A stretch of 64,000 nt of DNA from Paramecium sonneborni (GCA_905182985.1 CAJJDN010000075.1:310038-374037), one strand, 5' to 3'. Shown: positions 35,683 to 48,364, counted from the first letter of the stretch. Program-made: numbers and translations. The notes: generated by a model not told the origin, from the letters alone.

Positions 35683-35815
35683 TCTTCCTTTTAAATTTGC
35701 TAATTAATTAACTCATATTAAGAACACTCTAAGAATGTTTATTAAATTGTCAATCTTCACTTTCTTAAATAATATTAATATCCTTTCATTAATGTGTATA
35801 TATTAAATAAATTAA

Positions 35816-38800
35816 ATGAATAACAACGATGAAATTATATAGAAGTTGGATGTGATTGTTGCAAATTACTTAAATCAAAAGGATCATAATGGTTAACTGT
35901 TGACTGAAAAATATTCAGAGACTTACATATATTCTTTAGTTTAGAAACATTTATTCGATTATGAAGCAATTTTTACAGCATCTTAAAAATCAGTGATTGA
36001 TGTCTTTGATTTTATAACTTCTCTATTAAAAGTAAATTTACAGCTATTTAAACTAGTTTACTTCAGAACCTATAGAGGATACTCTATTCATAATAGTATA
36101 AGCGATAGATTTCTTCAAAGTCATCTGCGAAGAATATCAAACTTATACAATAAAATTTAGTGACCTTTCAAGTTATCTTTGTAAATACAATCCTAATTTG
36201 GATGATGTAAGTATTTGATCTAATTTTAATAGAAGGATGTTCCTCTCCAAAATAGAACAATAACTTATCATAAATATCCCCCTTTGAAATAGTTTAATAA
36301 ACCATAAAGTAGACAAGTAAGAAATATTGATCTAGAAGCACCAACTATTCTTGGAACATTAGGTCATTATATAAAAAGAATAAACAAAGAGAAAATATAT
36401 ATAGATTCTCAGAAAAACTAAAACAGTTCTATTCTAAGAATGCAATATTAAGAATCGGAACTAAAAATTCTAATTCTTCATCAATATAGTGATTTTATAA
36501 GTATTTACAATCCTGATTGTACATTGCATAACAGATTAAGACCAAAAGCTTAATAATTGAGAAATATCATTCATGATTTTTGTTGGTCAGAAGAATAATA
36601 AAGAATAGGAATAGTTTTTAAAGATGCTTGGATTTGTTTTATGGATTAGAGTGATAAATTTGAATTGGAAAAATACTTTACAACAAAAGTAGATTAGCAT
36701 AGAATATATTATGTTCAAAGCAAATGGATGACTGTTGGTGTTGATTCTAAGATATCAATATGGAATTTGGAAACAGAATAAAGTAGTGTAATAGCTCATG
36801 ATTAAATAAAAAATATTGTAAATATAGTTGAAATAACTTATTTATAATTAGTATGTATAGCTTGTTAAGATAAGTTAACAATGTGGGATTTATGGGAATA
36901 TAGCAAACCTAAGTTATTATTTAAATTATAAGTAAATCACAGTAGATTAAATAACATAGTTTTCTTTTAAGAATATCATTTAATAATAACTTCAGGATTT
37001 GATACGAAGGTTAATTTGTATTAATTGCATAAGAAATATAATGATGGAGATTATGTAGGTTAATTGGAAGGTCATACAGCAATAGTTACAGCAATTCAAT
37101 GTGTAGAGAAAACTCCAATAGTAATAACAACTGATGATAGATTGATTGTAAAATTGTGGGATATTAGAATAATGAAATGCATATAATCTTTTGATTTAGA
37201 AATGAGATAATCTATCAATTATATCACTATAATGTAGAATTTATAAAGTGTATGTTTTGCTACAAATAGATTGATTGTAATGGCTTTTGAAGGTCATAAT
37301 AAAAATCTTTCTTAACCGAAACCTTAAAAATAGAGAACCTTACACTTATATCCAAAATAAGTGGAATTAAATGCAATAAAATAATAGTTAATAGTATCAA
37401 CAAATAGAGATATTAGAATAATAAATTTATCAAATGGATAAACTGATACCATAATAAAGGCTATGATTGGTCAAACAGATGATATGATCAATCAATTTAA
37501 ACGTATTATATGTCAATATTCAAAGCAATTCAATAGCATAAAAAGATTGTTCTTGGAACAACAAAAGGACTTATTAAAATATTTGATACATATTCTGGAG
37601 ATCTTGTAAAAGAATACTAGAATAATAGTAATAAAATAACTCATCTTTCTATTGATTATTAAAATCGAATAATTTCAACGTCATCTTTAGATGGTTAATT
37701 AAGTATCTATAAGGAGAATAATTTAAATTTAGAATGTTTAAGAAAAGCTGAGAATGTTCATAATGGTATTGATTATTGTTATGTTTCATTATATCATGAT
37801 TTAATAATAACAGCTGGTGTTGATATTGTATGTTTATGGAATTTAGAATTTACGAAGCCAGTATCAACCATAAGAACAGAATCAGCTCCTAAAGGTGTAC
37901 ACATTTTAGATGGTTATCGTATATTGATTATTGGATGCAAATATAATACATATTTTCTTTAATTTGACAAGAGTGAAGATTCATACTATTATTAATAGAT
38001 AGGATTAATCTCTTAGAGTTGTTGTGCATTCACAGATAAAAATGGAACAGTTCTTTTAGGAACTAGAAGAGGTTTTATTTGTAAACTTTAATTTAATACT
38101 AATAAATGTTAAAAAGTATAATTTCATCCTTTTAGATAAAATTGGGAAGATTATAATATTGGTGTAAATAATCATAAAGTTACAAAGTTTGTTATTAGTA
38201 CAACTCATGAGCTTAAATTAGAATAATTAATTGAAGTTCATAAAAAAAGATTATAACATATAGATTTTATTTCTTTAGAAGGAGATAATCTATTAAAGGA
38301 AGGTTAATGTAAAGTAATTACAACATCTAAAGATGGATTTCTAAAAATATTTGATTATCCTTCTTTTATATTAATGTGTGTTTTAAATGTTAATCATGTT
38401 CTTCCACTTAAATGGTCTATAACTGTTGATGTACATGAAATCATGAAATTTAAAGTAGCTTTTGCATTAAAAGTTATACATTTTATTAGATCTTAACCTA
38501 ATTTAACTATTAGTCATTTAAGAATGTTAGAACCAAATTCTATTTTCAAAAATTTGTTGGCACAAAAAAAGTTTTTTAAATAAAATACTAATGAAAGCAA
38601 AGTTCAATTATTATAAGATTTTTATGAACCTAGAGATCTAGTTTTTTAAAAAGTTAAGGGATTCTATAAAAGTGAATTATAAGGACTTTCTTTAAAATAA
38701 ATAGAAGAAAAAAAGAAAGCTTTATTATAAGCTAAAATGTTTGAGAAAGATTATAATGAATAGAATTTTTAATCAGAATAAAAACAAAATGAAGATGTGG

Positions 38801-39450
38801 GAAATAAAGAATTTAAAAGTTGGTAGTAATTTTTACATCCAAATTTCAGAAAAAATGGAGTATAGGGAGAAATAGAATAAATTGAAAGATTACATATGGT
38901 TCATTAATTTGAAAAAAGATTAGATTAAGTTTTAACAAAGGAAGATGAAATAAATATTAAACAAAATATTTCAGGAAGAAGATATTCTAAAACGAAATAA
39001 GATATATAAAATAAAAGTGCTAATAAATCTGCAAGATTAAGATCTACATTACCTTTCTTTAAATATGCAAGTGATAAAAAATTAGCATCAATTCCTGCTT
39101 CAACTGATACATCTCAAAGATCTACTCATGTAGGATATGATACAATGAGAGAAGAATACTCTAAAAAAAAAATCTAAAGAGTTTAATTTTTATCATAAAA
39201 TATTGGTTAATTAATTTCTGATTTAGATTAAAATAAAAAGAAATAAGGATTAGAAATAGGTGAAAATACTATGAGAAAAACTAGTGGATAAGTATTCAAT
39301 TAAATTGTTAATAAATTAAATGAATAACTTAGAGATTCAAAGTTTAAAAAATATTCTAGAAGTATGTGTAAACAAGATCTTGAAGGAATCTTAATTGATG
39401 CTCATTTAGATTCTATGCATTCTAAACAATCTTTAAGAAAATTACCCTGA
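35816..39450 (+). CDS. Large WD40-repeat protein
   Basis: 1186 aa with introns of 25, 26 and 23 nt; in frame. The N-terminal 170 residues are helical. From about residue 190 to 830, WD-type repeats are visible, including DSKISIWNLE, QDKLTMWDLWE, GHTAIVTAIQC with LIVKLWDIR, GLIKIFDTYSGDLV and SSLDGQLSIYKE, enough for two propellers. A charged helical C-terminal tail of 300 residues (FLHPNFRKNGVQGEIEQIERL) ends in KQSLRKLP. Such large two-propeller proteins are common among ciliary and axonemal components, but no specific family was recognised. It runs divergently from the Spen gene with 133 bp between starts. Confidence 0.83.
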
Positions 39451-39793
39451 TTTCAGAATTTAAATACATTTTAATTCATTTTTATTATTTGTATATAATG
39501 ATTAATCTAAAGATTATCATCAAATTATTTGATAGATGATTCTAAAAAAAGCACAAATTTTAATTAATCTTGTGATTGAAGTCACATATTCTTGTCAAGA
39601 TAGATGATTATTTTAATTAACAAAAGTAAATTGATATCTCTCTTAATATTAATAAGATTATCTAATATAACTTAAATCATATTGATTTCTTTTGAATAGC
39701 TAGAAAATTAACAATAAGTATATAAAAAGAGACATTTCTGCTGTAAATAAATTTTATTTAAATCACATATTTATAAATAAATAAATAAAAATA
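39451..39793. other. Intergenic region between convergent genes
   Basis: AT-rich, no protein-like frame. It holds the 3' ends of the WD40 gene (plus) and the 39794 gene (minus). The duplicated block begins inside it at 39745. Confidence 0.5.
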
Positions 39794-40937
39794 TCAAGAT
39801 ATACTTTAAGTTTTTATTTTGTTAATTGGTTTTTTAGGCGTTTTTTTAGAATCACTGTTTGCTTATGTTCTCAATCTAACATTTCTTTTAAATGGCATTA
39901 GTAAGTTAGATTTTTCATCATATTATTTAGAATAATATTATTGTACAAAAGATTTCATTGCATCATCATCGATTGAATTTAATTATTAAGTTTAAGCATT
40001 AGTTGGAGTAAATAAATATTAAGTTTAATTAAATTCTTCTGCCAAGTCTATTTTTTAATGATTTAATTTTAATAAAGATAATACTTCAGGTTTCTATTAA
40101 AATTTATCTAAATTTTCTCCTAATGGAGCTTATTATTATAATGCCATAATGAAATTAGCTTCTTTTTCAATATTACTTATAGTTCCCATTCTACGAAAAG
40201 TTCTAGCAGTATTTATTTTATGTGTATTTTCTGTTTTAAATTTAATGTTCTCTTCGACAATAGGATCAAAATTAAGATGCATCAAATCTTTTTTAGATCC
40301 TTATTTACTGAAATAATCCACAAGTGCATAAAACTTCATATCACCAAATTCAAAATATTTCTTTGGTTTTTATTAACTTTCTCTAAGTTCCTATGAAATA
40401 TGTTTTACTCTTTCTAAATAAGTTTTACTAAAAACATCCAATTTTGGAGGTCTTAAAGAGTCTGCATACTTTTTAACAGCTAGCATTTTTTAGAGAAGCA
40501 TTGTATTTTTCTTTTTCTCATATTCACTATATTACTTAAGAATGGCCATTTCAGCAGGTGTAAATTTTTCATTCAAATCTAAACAATAAAATTTAAGTTA
40601 CCTGTTGATTCTTTATAACCAATACCTAAATCATATTTCATAAGGAAACCATGTTACCAACCTTTTTCTCCCAATAATCTATCTGGCAATATTTTTAGTA
40701 TCTTATGTCCTGGTGGGCCAATAAAGGATTATGTTTAATCGATCTAATTTAATATGACCCTACTTTACAGAGTTGTTTTCGACAAAATTTTCGAGCAGAA
40801 GTCTTCTCACAACCTTCCTCACGTAATTTCAAGTACATCATGGCATTACTGTTATAAGATGCATGAATTCGATTACACATAAAAAATATATTAATGATTT
40901 ATCAATATCATCATATAGAGAATAAATAATTATTCAA
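39745..40937. repeat. Exact 1193-bp direct repeat, copy 1
   Basis: Identical by eye to 40939-42131 at offset 1194, with one N (40938) between. The copy starts inside an intergenic region and ends inside another, with no terminal motif, and contains one whole gene (39794-40880). The unique sequence flows smoothly into copy 1 on the left and out of copy 2 on the right. That is the expected pattern of two contigs whose overlap was not merged. Confidence 0.9.
39794..40880 (-). CDS. Conserved-looking protein of unknown function (copy 1)
   Basis: 347 aa with introns of 20 and 23 nt; in frame. The N-terminus MCNRIHASYNSNAMMYLKLRE is followed by 'FIGPPGHKILKILPDRLLG' and 'GWQHGFLMKYDLGIGY'. This compact globular region has several Gly and Trp residues likely to be conserved. 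The C-terminal half is helical and charged and ends in a basic tail (SKKTPKKPINKIKT). There is no signal peptide or membrane segment. I do not recognise the family. It lies wholly inside the artificial duplication, so only one copy probably exists in the cell. Confidence 0.72.
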
Positions 40938-40938
40938 N

Positions 40939-42131
40939 AAATAAATTTTATTTAAATCACATATTTATAAATAAATAAATAAAAATATCAAGATATACTT
41001 TAAGTTTTTATTTTGTTAATTGGTTTTTTAGGCGTTTTTTTAGAATCACTGTTTGCTTATGTTCTCAATCTAACATTTCTTTTAAATGGCATTAGTAAGT
41101 TAGATTTTTCATCATATTATTTAGAATAATATTATTGTACAAAAGATTTCATTGCATCATCATCGATTGAATTTAATTATTAAGTTTAAGCATTAGTTGG
41201 AGTAAATAAATATTAAGTTTAATTAAATTCTTCTGCCAAGTCTATTTTTTAATGATTTAATTTTAATAAAGATAATACTTCAGGTTTCTATTAAAATTTA
41301 TCTAAATTTTCTCCTAATGGAGCTTATTATTATAATGCCATAATGAAATTAGCTTCTTTTTCAATATTACTTATAGTTCCCATTCTACGAAAAGTTCTAG
41401 CAGTATTTATTTTATGTGTATTTTCTGTTTTAAATTTAATGTTCTCTTCGACAATAGGATCAAAATTAAGATGCATCAAATCTTTTTTAGATCCTTATTT
41501 ACTGAAATAATCCACAAGTGCATAAAACTTCATATCACCAAATTCAAAATATTTCTTTGGTTTTTATTAACTTTCTCTAAGTTCCTATGAAATATGTTTT
41601 ACTCTTTCTAAATAAGTTTTACTAAAAACATCCAATTTTGGAGGTCTTAAAGAGTCTGCATACTTTTTAACAGCTAGCATTTTTTAGAGAAGCATTGTAT
41701 TTTTCTTTTTCTCATATTCACTATATTACTTAAGAATGGCCATTTCAGCAGGTGTAAATTTTTCATTCAAATCTAAACAATAAAATTTAAGTTACCTGTT
41801 GATTCTTTATAACCAATACCTAAATCATATTTCATAAGGAAACCATGTTACCAACCTTTTTCTCCCAATAATCTATCTGGCAATATTTTTAGTATCTTAT
41901 GTCCTGGTGGGCCAATAAAGGATTATGTTTAATCGATCTAATTTAATATGACCCTACTTTACAGAGTTGTTTTCGACAAAATTTTCGAGCAGAAGTCTTC
42001 TCACAACCTTCCTCACGTAATTTCAAGTACATCATGGCATTACTGTTATAAGATGCATGAATTCGATTACACATAAAAAATATATTAATGATTTATCAAT
42101 ATCATCATATAGAGAATAAATAATTATTCAA
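40939..42131. repeat. Exact 1193-bp direct repeat, copy 2
   Basis: Second copy of 39745-40937 directly after the N at 40938. No difference was seen in the lines compared. Zero divergence, including in non-coding parts, argues for an assembly overlap rather than a tandem duplication. Confidence 0.9.
40988..42074 (-). CDS. Duplicate of the 39794-40880 gene, probably artefactual
   Basis: Same 347-aa protein and same two introns, shifted by 1194 bp. It has no independent feature. Treat as the same gene as 39794-40880 unless reads spanning the N prove two copies. Confidence 0.6.
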
Positions 42132-42503
42132 TAAACTTATATACAAATATAAATTACATTGCATATACCTTAATTTGATTTGTAATTTTTTTATCTAACC
42201 AATATTATTTATTTATTCTTATTAATTTAAAAAAATATCAAACTCTCTTAAGAACAAAACTGATTTAGTAAATATTTTAAACTAAATTAACAAATATATA
42301 ATTAATTTTTGTATAAAATTAAAAAAAAATAATTCCTTAAGATATAATTATTAAACAATCTAAATATCTACTATTATTAATGAATTTAAATTATATTAAA
42401 ATAGATAAACTAGTCAAACTCTTCTTCAAAACTATGACTTTAAGTAAAAAATGCTATTTAACAAACATAAAGAACTATTATTTTATTTTAAAATTAAAAT
42501 TAT
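42075..42503. other. Divergent intergenic region
   Basis: Between the minus-strand gene (copy 2) and the LRR gene. Very AT-rich with runs of A. A 63-codon plus-strand frame at 42380 exists, but its composition is that of random AT-rich DNA and it overlaps the LRR start in another frame. No element recognised. Confidence 0.5.
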
Positions 42504-43678
42504 ATGCCTCCAAAAAAAGAAGAGAGAAAACTGCTAGAACCAATGTTTCAAGTAATCCCACTATTTTATGAATATATTGATTATTCAAATGAATAAATGG
42601 AGTAATTGAATGAATATTTAAATTACTTCAAACCAGAATTGACTGCTATGTTGAAAAATAATATTTTTGACAATATGGAAATATTATGTCAAACAATAGG
42701 GATTGCTTTACATCCATCATTTATTAAACCTAATTAAATGATTGATTTGAATGATTTTGATGAAAATACAAAATTTAGAAACCCTGAAGAACTTGATGGA
42801 GATTAAGTACCTCAAATGATTCAAATAAATTCTGTAATTTATGATTATTTATGTTTATTTTAGATAAGAATTGATCTTTTTACATTAAAATTATTAGATT
42901 ATTGTGCAGGTATTAGTGGATTGAGTACAATAAAAATGACAAATAATGGATTAACAGTTTAATAATATTAATAAATAGCATTAATAATCAATAATCCTGA
43001 GAATAAAATTAAAAAGTTGTTTATAGACTGGTAATAAGTTCATGAAAACTTTTTATAATAAATGCAATAGATTGAATTTTTAACTTTAAGATCTTGTTAA
43101 TTAAGTATAATTATAGATATTTTTTAGCAACATAACAAATTTAGACTTTAACATTAAATGTTTAGAATTTAAAATGTTTAGATTTATATGATAATAAACT
43201 ATCAAAGGAATCTTTAAATTTAATAGGAAAGATGTTGAGTTAAAACAGTTTAATTGAATTTCTTGGTTTAGCTAAAAATGGAATATAATCATTTGATGAT
43301 TTATAAGGAATAACTTAAAATATAGGAAGATTTTTAATGAGTCAAGAAGATTATGATGATTATAGATTAAAAGAGAAAGAGAGAGATGCCATTATTGAAA
43401 GAAATAAGAAAGTAAAGAAAAAAGGAACAGAAGAAAATGTTCCATTTTTAGAACCTATTCAATAAATTGACAATAATTGGTATTTAATGAAAAATTCAAG
43501 ATTATGGTTAATAAATTTATCTATGAATTAAATCGATGACTAATCTAGAGATGCTATAGAGAAGTTCTTATTATAAACAGGAGAAAATTTCTAATTAGTA
43601 TTAATTGGAAATAGATTTGATGACTAGAAAGCATTGTAGAAAACAAAAAAGAAGTTTGGGAAAAAATTAGTATTATGA
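42504..43678 (+). CDS. Leucine-rich-repeat protein
   Basis: 383 aa with one 23-nt intron; in frame. The N-terminal 190 residues are helical (MPPKKEERKLLEPMFQVIPL). Leucine-rich repeats follow: IEFLTLRSCQLS, NLKCLDLYDNKLSKESLNL and LIEFLGLAKNGIQSFDDL. A long charged insertion (RLKEKERDAIIERNKKVKKK) precedes a last repeat (LWLINLSMNQIDDQSRDAI, FQLVLIGNRFDD). The RNase-inhibitor-like spacing with an inserted Lys/Glu helix is common among ciliary LRR proteins. The exact family is not recognised. The TPR gene starts 19 bp downstream on the same strand. Confidence 0.78.
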
Positions 43679-43697
43679 TTTTATTTATTTTAACTCA

Positions 43698-45017
43698 ATG
43701 AAATCAACAAAAGCTAGACAAGTTACAAATATATCTCAAATAGAAACAACCCTTAATAATTAGAGTATATCTTCTCTTAAGGTTCCAAAATTGCCATATT
43801 TGTACAAAAAACATAATTAAGTTCTATCTACATCTAGGAAACTTGTATTGGAAGAGAATACAATGCTTATTCAATTAAATGGTTAGAAAAAAGAGTTGTT
43901 AAAATTGATTAATGATAGATAATTAGATGATGCAATAGATAGTAAGTCATTCTGAAAATAGTGTAGCAACAAGAAAATTAGTTTAGTAATGTATTGCGTA
44001 TGATCTGAATATATTTGGTAAATCACTTCATATACTGGCAGACATGTATATATCTAATAGAGAATTTGCTAATGGATTATACATTTACAATGTAATTAGA
44101 GTTTTAGCAGATGTTTAAAATAATTAAGCTCTAAAAATTGAAGCCTTGATTTAAATGGGTGATTTGTGTAAACTATAATAATCGTATTAACTCAGCAAAA
44201 TATTTCTAAAAAAAGCTCTTTAATATGTTTGGTATTTAAATAACACTGAGAATGAAGCAACTATTTATGATTATTTTGGAGTTCTTTATTATGTCTAAGG
44301 GGAATTAAGATTAGCTAAAGAATATCACGATAGAGCAATGAATTTTATTGGAGAATCTACTGATAGTGCTGCACGTAAACATGGAATTGAATATGTAAAG
44401 ACATACATTAAAAGAATTAATTATTAATCTTAAATCATGAATAATATGGTTTTATCTAAATTAGGTTTAATTTAAGGAAATGATACAGAAATTAAATTAA
44501 ATACACTTCTTGATTTTAATACTTTATCTGATTAAATTTTATAAGATTATGAATTTTAAGTTGAAATGTCAACTCCAAATAGACCTTAAAGATGTATAAC
44601 TAAAAATGGAATTCTTTAAAATGATGTAGATATGTTTGAAAATGTTAAAGAATTACATGAAAGATAAAAGAAAAGAAAATTCTTTGAAAAAAAGATACCT
44701 GTTATGCATCTTACAAAATCTCTTTTAAAATAAACAATTGAAGAATAACTTGAATAAAGAATGAAAACAAACAAATAAAAAAATGTATAAATATTTTTTC
44801 ATTTTATTTTGATTAGTCTGTTGAAGAATTTAAGAAGTAGTTATAAAAATTTCATACATATAAAAACTTTCCTGAAAAATTAGAAAAAGTTAATATTAAC
44901 CATCTCTCTCCAAATAGAAATCTTATTGGATTTAAATATAGTTTCAAACCTATGCGTCATTAATTACTTGATTTATTTGGAGAGATTGAATAATATATGT
45001 ATTTACATTAATCCTGA
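43698..45017 (+). CDS. TPR-like helical repeat protein
   Basis: 420 aa, introns of 25 and 32 nt; in frame. Residues about 100-230 form tandem helical pairs like tetratricopeptide repeats: LNIFGKSLHILADMYISN, ALKIEALIQMGDLCKL, KIFLKKALQYVWYLNN and ATIYDYFGVLYYVQGE, with AKEYHDRAM as the B helix. TPRs bind peptides and scaffold complexes. The C-terminal part is polar and basic (KRKFFEKKIPVMHLTKSLLK) and ends near 'LLDLFGEIEQYMYLHQS'. No signal or membrane segment. Partners are unknown; proximity to the LRR gene alone does not imply a complex. Confidence 0.75.
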
Positions 45018-45271
45018 TTTTTGTTAATTTAATTTAATTTTATATCTGTAAGATGATGCAATAATAATAGTTATATTATTGATTTTCTTTTCACAAAGAT
45101 ATATTGAAATAGTATTATCAAATAATATAATAGATTATACTATATAGTATTTATATTATGATAAAAATATAGATTACATCTTGATATTCTTGTATATAAA
45201 GTAGATTTGAATAAGAAAGTAATATCGAAAAATGATTGAATGTCTATAATATTAAATATTTAATTTTGGAT

Positions 45272-45989
45272 ATGAGAAGATTAATTGTCAACCAAACAAG
45301 AAGTAAGACAGTTGCAGCTCGTCCAAGTGTCAATTTAGATAGAGTCAATAAATGGTTGTAAACTCTTACTGCTAAAGCAAATACTTTAGAAAGCAGATTT
45401 TACACATCATAATTAAGTTCCTTGTTTAATTATTATTCAAAACCTACAACTGGTGCAGCTTAAGTATTATATAATCAAAATGAATAGGAAATTGATTGGA
45501 ATTATTGGAGAGAATAAATTACAACAGAAGGATTAGTTGATAAGGTTTAAAAGGGTCATGATACTCTCCTTCATAAAGAATTTGATGTTGAACGTATTTG
45601 TCATCAAGTTGTTTCCAGTTAAAGCAAAGAATTAGAAGACTTAGAAAATGAGCTTTCTTTCCATAGTGCTGTTTGGAGCAATTACTATTTGGATTAACAT
45701 TTAGCATTACTAGATTTAGAGTAATATGGAGACAGAAATGATTACGTCAGTATTCTTATTAAATTTATGCATAGTTCATGAGGATTATGATTTCTATCCT
45801 GGATTAGAAGCTGATTTAGAAGAATTAACAGAAACTCACAATTGGATACCTGGATCAAAGGATGATATTAATTTGAAAGGTTATATGGTATCCTAATTCT
45901 AATGGGGAAAAAAAATCATTTCATTCTATAGACATCCTTGTGATGACTTTAAAGCTGCAAGAGGTACCAAAAATATCTTGGGTAGATGA
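45272..45989 (+). CDS. Unknown, probably mitochondrial protein (copy 1)
   Basis: 230 aa with one 25-nt intron; in frame. The N-terminus MRRLIVNQTRSKTVAARPSV is rich in Arg and Ser/Thr and lacks acids, as in mitochondrial presequences. The body is helical and acidic (LEDLENELSFHSAVWSNYY, GLEADLEELTETHNWIPG) and ends FYRHPCDDFKAARGTKN. An organellar complex subunit is possible, for example one of the ciliate-specific subunits of respiratory or ATP-synthase complexes. I do not recognise it with confidence. It lies in a duplicated block. Confidence 0.68.
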
Positions 45990-46350
45990 GATTTATACAT
46001 AATGCAAAATATTTTAAAAACAATACAATATTTTATTATAGTATGCTTTGTAAATATACTTCTCATCATTTCTAATATTCATATTATACATTTATGTTTT
46101 AAGTAAACAATCAAACCTTTTATAATTCAATTTTATTTTAATTAACTAATGCATGAGTAAAACATAACTATCATATAGGTTTTTAATTGTCATTAATATA
46201 GTTTTTTATTAGTTATTATTAAATTGTTAAGAAAGAATTTTATTTTTTTAAATTATGATTCAAATATGAATATTCTTTTACTTTCTTGAAACATTTGTTA
46301 AATTTGTAATTTAAAATCAGCAAAATTTATTATATTATGAATTAATTATG
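45990..46350. other. Convergent intergenic region
   Basis: Between the 45272 gene and the E2F stop. AT-rich, no open protein-like frame. The same sequence recurs at 47269-47629 and, from 47457 on, again at 48756-48928 because of the overlapping duplications. Confidence 0.5.
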
Positions 46351-46420
46351 TCATTTTTATTTTTTTTCATATTCGATTGGATAATTTTCATCTTAACAAA
46401 TATAGACTTGAATTTCATTA
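46351..46420 (-). CDS. 3' fragment of the E2F gene cut at the N
   Basis: The last 23 codons and stop of the E2F gene, identical to 47630-47699, truncated by the N at 46421. It is a contig-end fragment of the gene seen complete at 47630-48364, not a separate pseudogene. Confidence 0.8.
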
Positions 46421-46550
46421 NTATAGTATTTATATTATGATAAAAATATAGATTACATCTTGATATTCTTGTATATAAAGTAGATTTGAATAAGAAAGTA
46501 ATATCGAAAAATGATTGAATGTCTATAATATTAAATATTTAATTTTGGAT

Positions 46551-47268
46551 ATGAGAAGATTAATTGTCAACCAAACAAGAAGTAAGACAGTTGCAGCTCG
46601 TCCAAGTGTCAATTTAGATAGAGTCAATAAATGGTTGTAAACTCTTACTGCTAAAGCAAATACTTTAGAAAGCAGATTTTACACATCATAATTAAGTTCC
46701 TTGTTTAATTATTATTCAAAACCTACAACTGGTGCAGCTTAAGTATTATATAATCAAAATGAATAGGAAATTGATTGGAATTATTGGAGAGAATAAATTA
46801 CAACAGAAGGATTAGTTGATAAGGTTTAAAAGGGTCATGATACTCTCCTTCATAAAGAATTTGATGTTGAACGTATTTGTCATCAAGTTGTTTCCAGTTA
46901 AAGCAAAGAATTAGAAGACTTAGAAAATGAGCTTTCTTTCCATAGTGCTGTTTGGAGCAATTACTATTTGGATTAACATTTAGCATTACTAGATTTAGAG
47001 TAATATGGAGACAGAAATGATTACGTCAGTATTCTTATTAAATTTATGCATAGTTCATGAGGATTATGATTTCTATCCTGGATTAGAAGCTGATTTAGAA
47101 GAATTAACAGAAACTCACAATTGGATACCTGGATCAAAGGATGATATTAATTTGAAAGGTTATATGGTATCCTAATTCTAATGGGGAAAAAAAATCATTT
47201 CATTCTATAGACATCCTTGTGATGACTTTAAAGCTGCAAGAGGTACCAAAAATATCTTGGGTAGATGA
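46551..47268 (+). CDS. Duplicate of the 45272-45989 gene, probably artefactual
   Basis: Same 230-aa protein and same intron, shifted by 1279 bp. No difference seen. Count as one gene with 45272-45989 unless the junction is confirmed. Confidence 0.6.
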
Positions 47269-47629
47269 GATTTATACATAATGCAAAATATTTTAAAAAC
47301 AATACAATATTTTATTATAGTATGCTTTGTAAATATACTTCTCATCATTTCTAATATTCATATTATACATTTATGTTTTAAGTAAACAATCAAACCTTTT
47401 ATAATTCAATTTTATTTTAATTAACTAATGCATGAGTAAAACATAACTATCATATAGGTTTTTAATTGTCATTAATATAGTTTTTTATTAGTTATTATTA
47501 AATTGTTAAGAAAGAATTTTATTTTTTTAAATTATGATTCAAATATGAATATTCTTTTACTTTCTTGAAACATTTGTTAAATTTGTAATTTAAAATCAGC
47601 AAAATTTATTATATTATGAATTAATTATG
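47269..47629. other. Convergent intergenic region
   Basis: Repeat of 45990-46350. No coding frame or element recognised. Confidence 0.5.
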
Positions 47630-48364
47630 TCATTTTTATTTTTTTTCATATTCGATTGGATAATTTTCATCTTAACAAATATAGACTTGAATTTCATTAT
47701 TTTAACCTTAAACTTTAGAACTATTTAAGAAGACTTAATAAGGGAATTCAGGATTATTTTCCAATACAGTTTCTACTAATGTACCTTTAGGAGCAGTAAC
47801 AATAAATAGAGCTTCACCTTTATGATCAATTTATTAATTTTTTGAGAGCTCTTTAAAATCTTCTTAGGTTAGAAATGTATATTTAGTAATTTCAGGTTCT
47901 GTCTAAAAATTTTCTTGAAGATTTTTTTATAAGTGCTCAATCCAAAAATCATAAGTTTTTTCTTCATTTTACAATAATTCTAATTCTTCTTTCATCTATT
48001 AGAGTTCAGTTTCTAACTATGGATCATCTCTAGCACCAACCCATTTAATTTTATTTTTTGAGATTTTTTCAATGTATCCAATTCCTTCTAAAACATTAGT
48101 AATATCATAAATTCTTCTTTTTTGAACTCCTAAATCATTGACTGCCATATTCAAATCAATTGTAAGTTCATTTGAAATTTGGATGAGTTCAACAAACTTT
48201 TTAGTTAAAACAGATAAAGAATTGTCATGTCGAGTTTTTAACTTTCCACTACTCTTAAGTTCTTCATCATTAGATTCATTAAATGAATCCTCATCACCAG
48301 AGTATTCTTCTTATTTAATTTTTTTTTCAGATTCCAATTTGATTTGTTTTCGCTTCGAATTCAT
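47630..48364 (-). CDS. E2F-family transcription factor
   Basis: Intronless, 244 aa. The winged-helix DNA-binding domain occupies about residues 48-110: [16 protein letters not shown], then [20 protein letters not shown], then [20 protein letters not shown] with WVG. QKRRIYD differs from the canonical '[13 protein letters not shown]' only at its edge. A coiled-coil dimerisation segment ([19 protein letters not shown]) follows, then a short beta-rich marked-box-like part ([16 protein letters not shown]). There is a single winged helix, so it is an E2F1-5/DP-dependent type, not E2F7/8. It controls S-phase genes with a DP partner. No retinoblastoma-binding segment is evident at the end. Confidence 0.9.

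Larger units (their letters stand above)
45143..46420. repeat. Exact 1278-bp direct repeat, copy 1
   Basis: Identical to 46422-47699 at offset 1279, separated by the N at 46421. It contains one whole gene (45272-45989) and the last 70 bp of the E2F gene. The break inside a gene at the N is typical of a contig end. Confidence 0.9.
46422..47699. repeat. Exact 1278-bp direct repeat, copy 2
   Basis: Second copy of 45143-46420. From 47457 onward it also forms part of the third duplication, so 47457-47699 occurs three times (46178-46420, 47457-47699, 48756-48998). That is what successive unmerged contig overlaps would give. Confidence 0.9.

Noticed and set aside
42380..42571. 63-codon plus-strand frame
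   Set aside because: Overlaps the LRR gene start in another frame and has the Leu/Lys/Tyr/Asn composition of translated AT-rich non-coding DNA.
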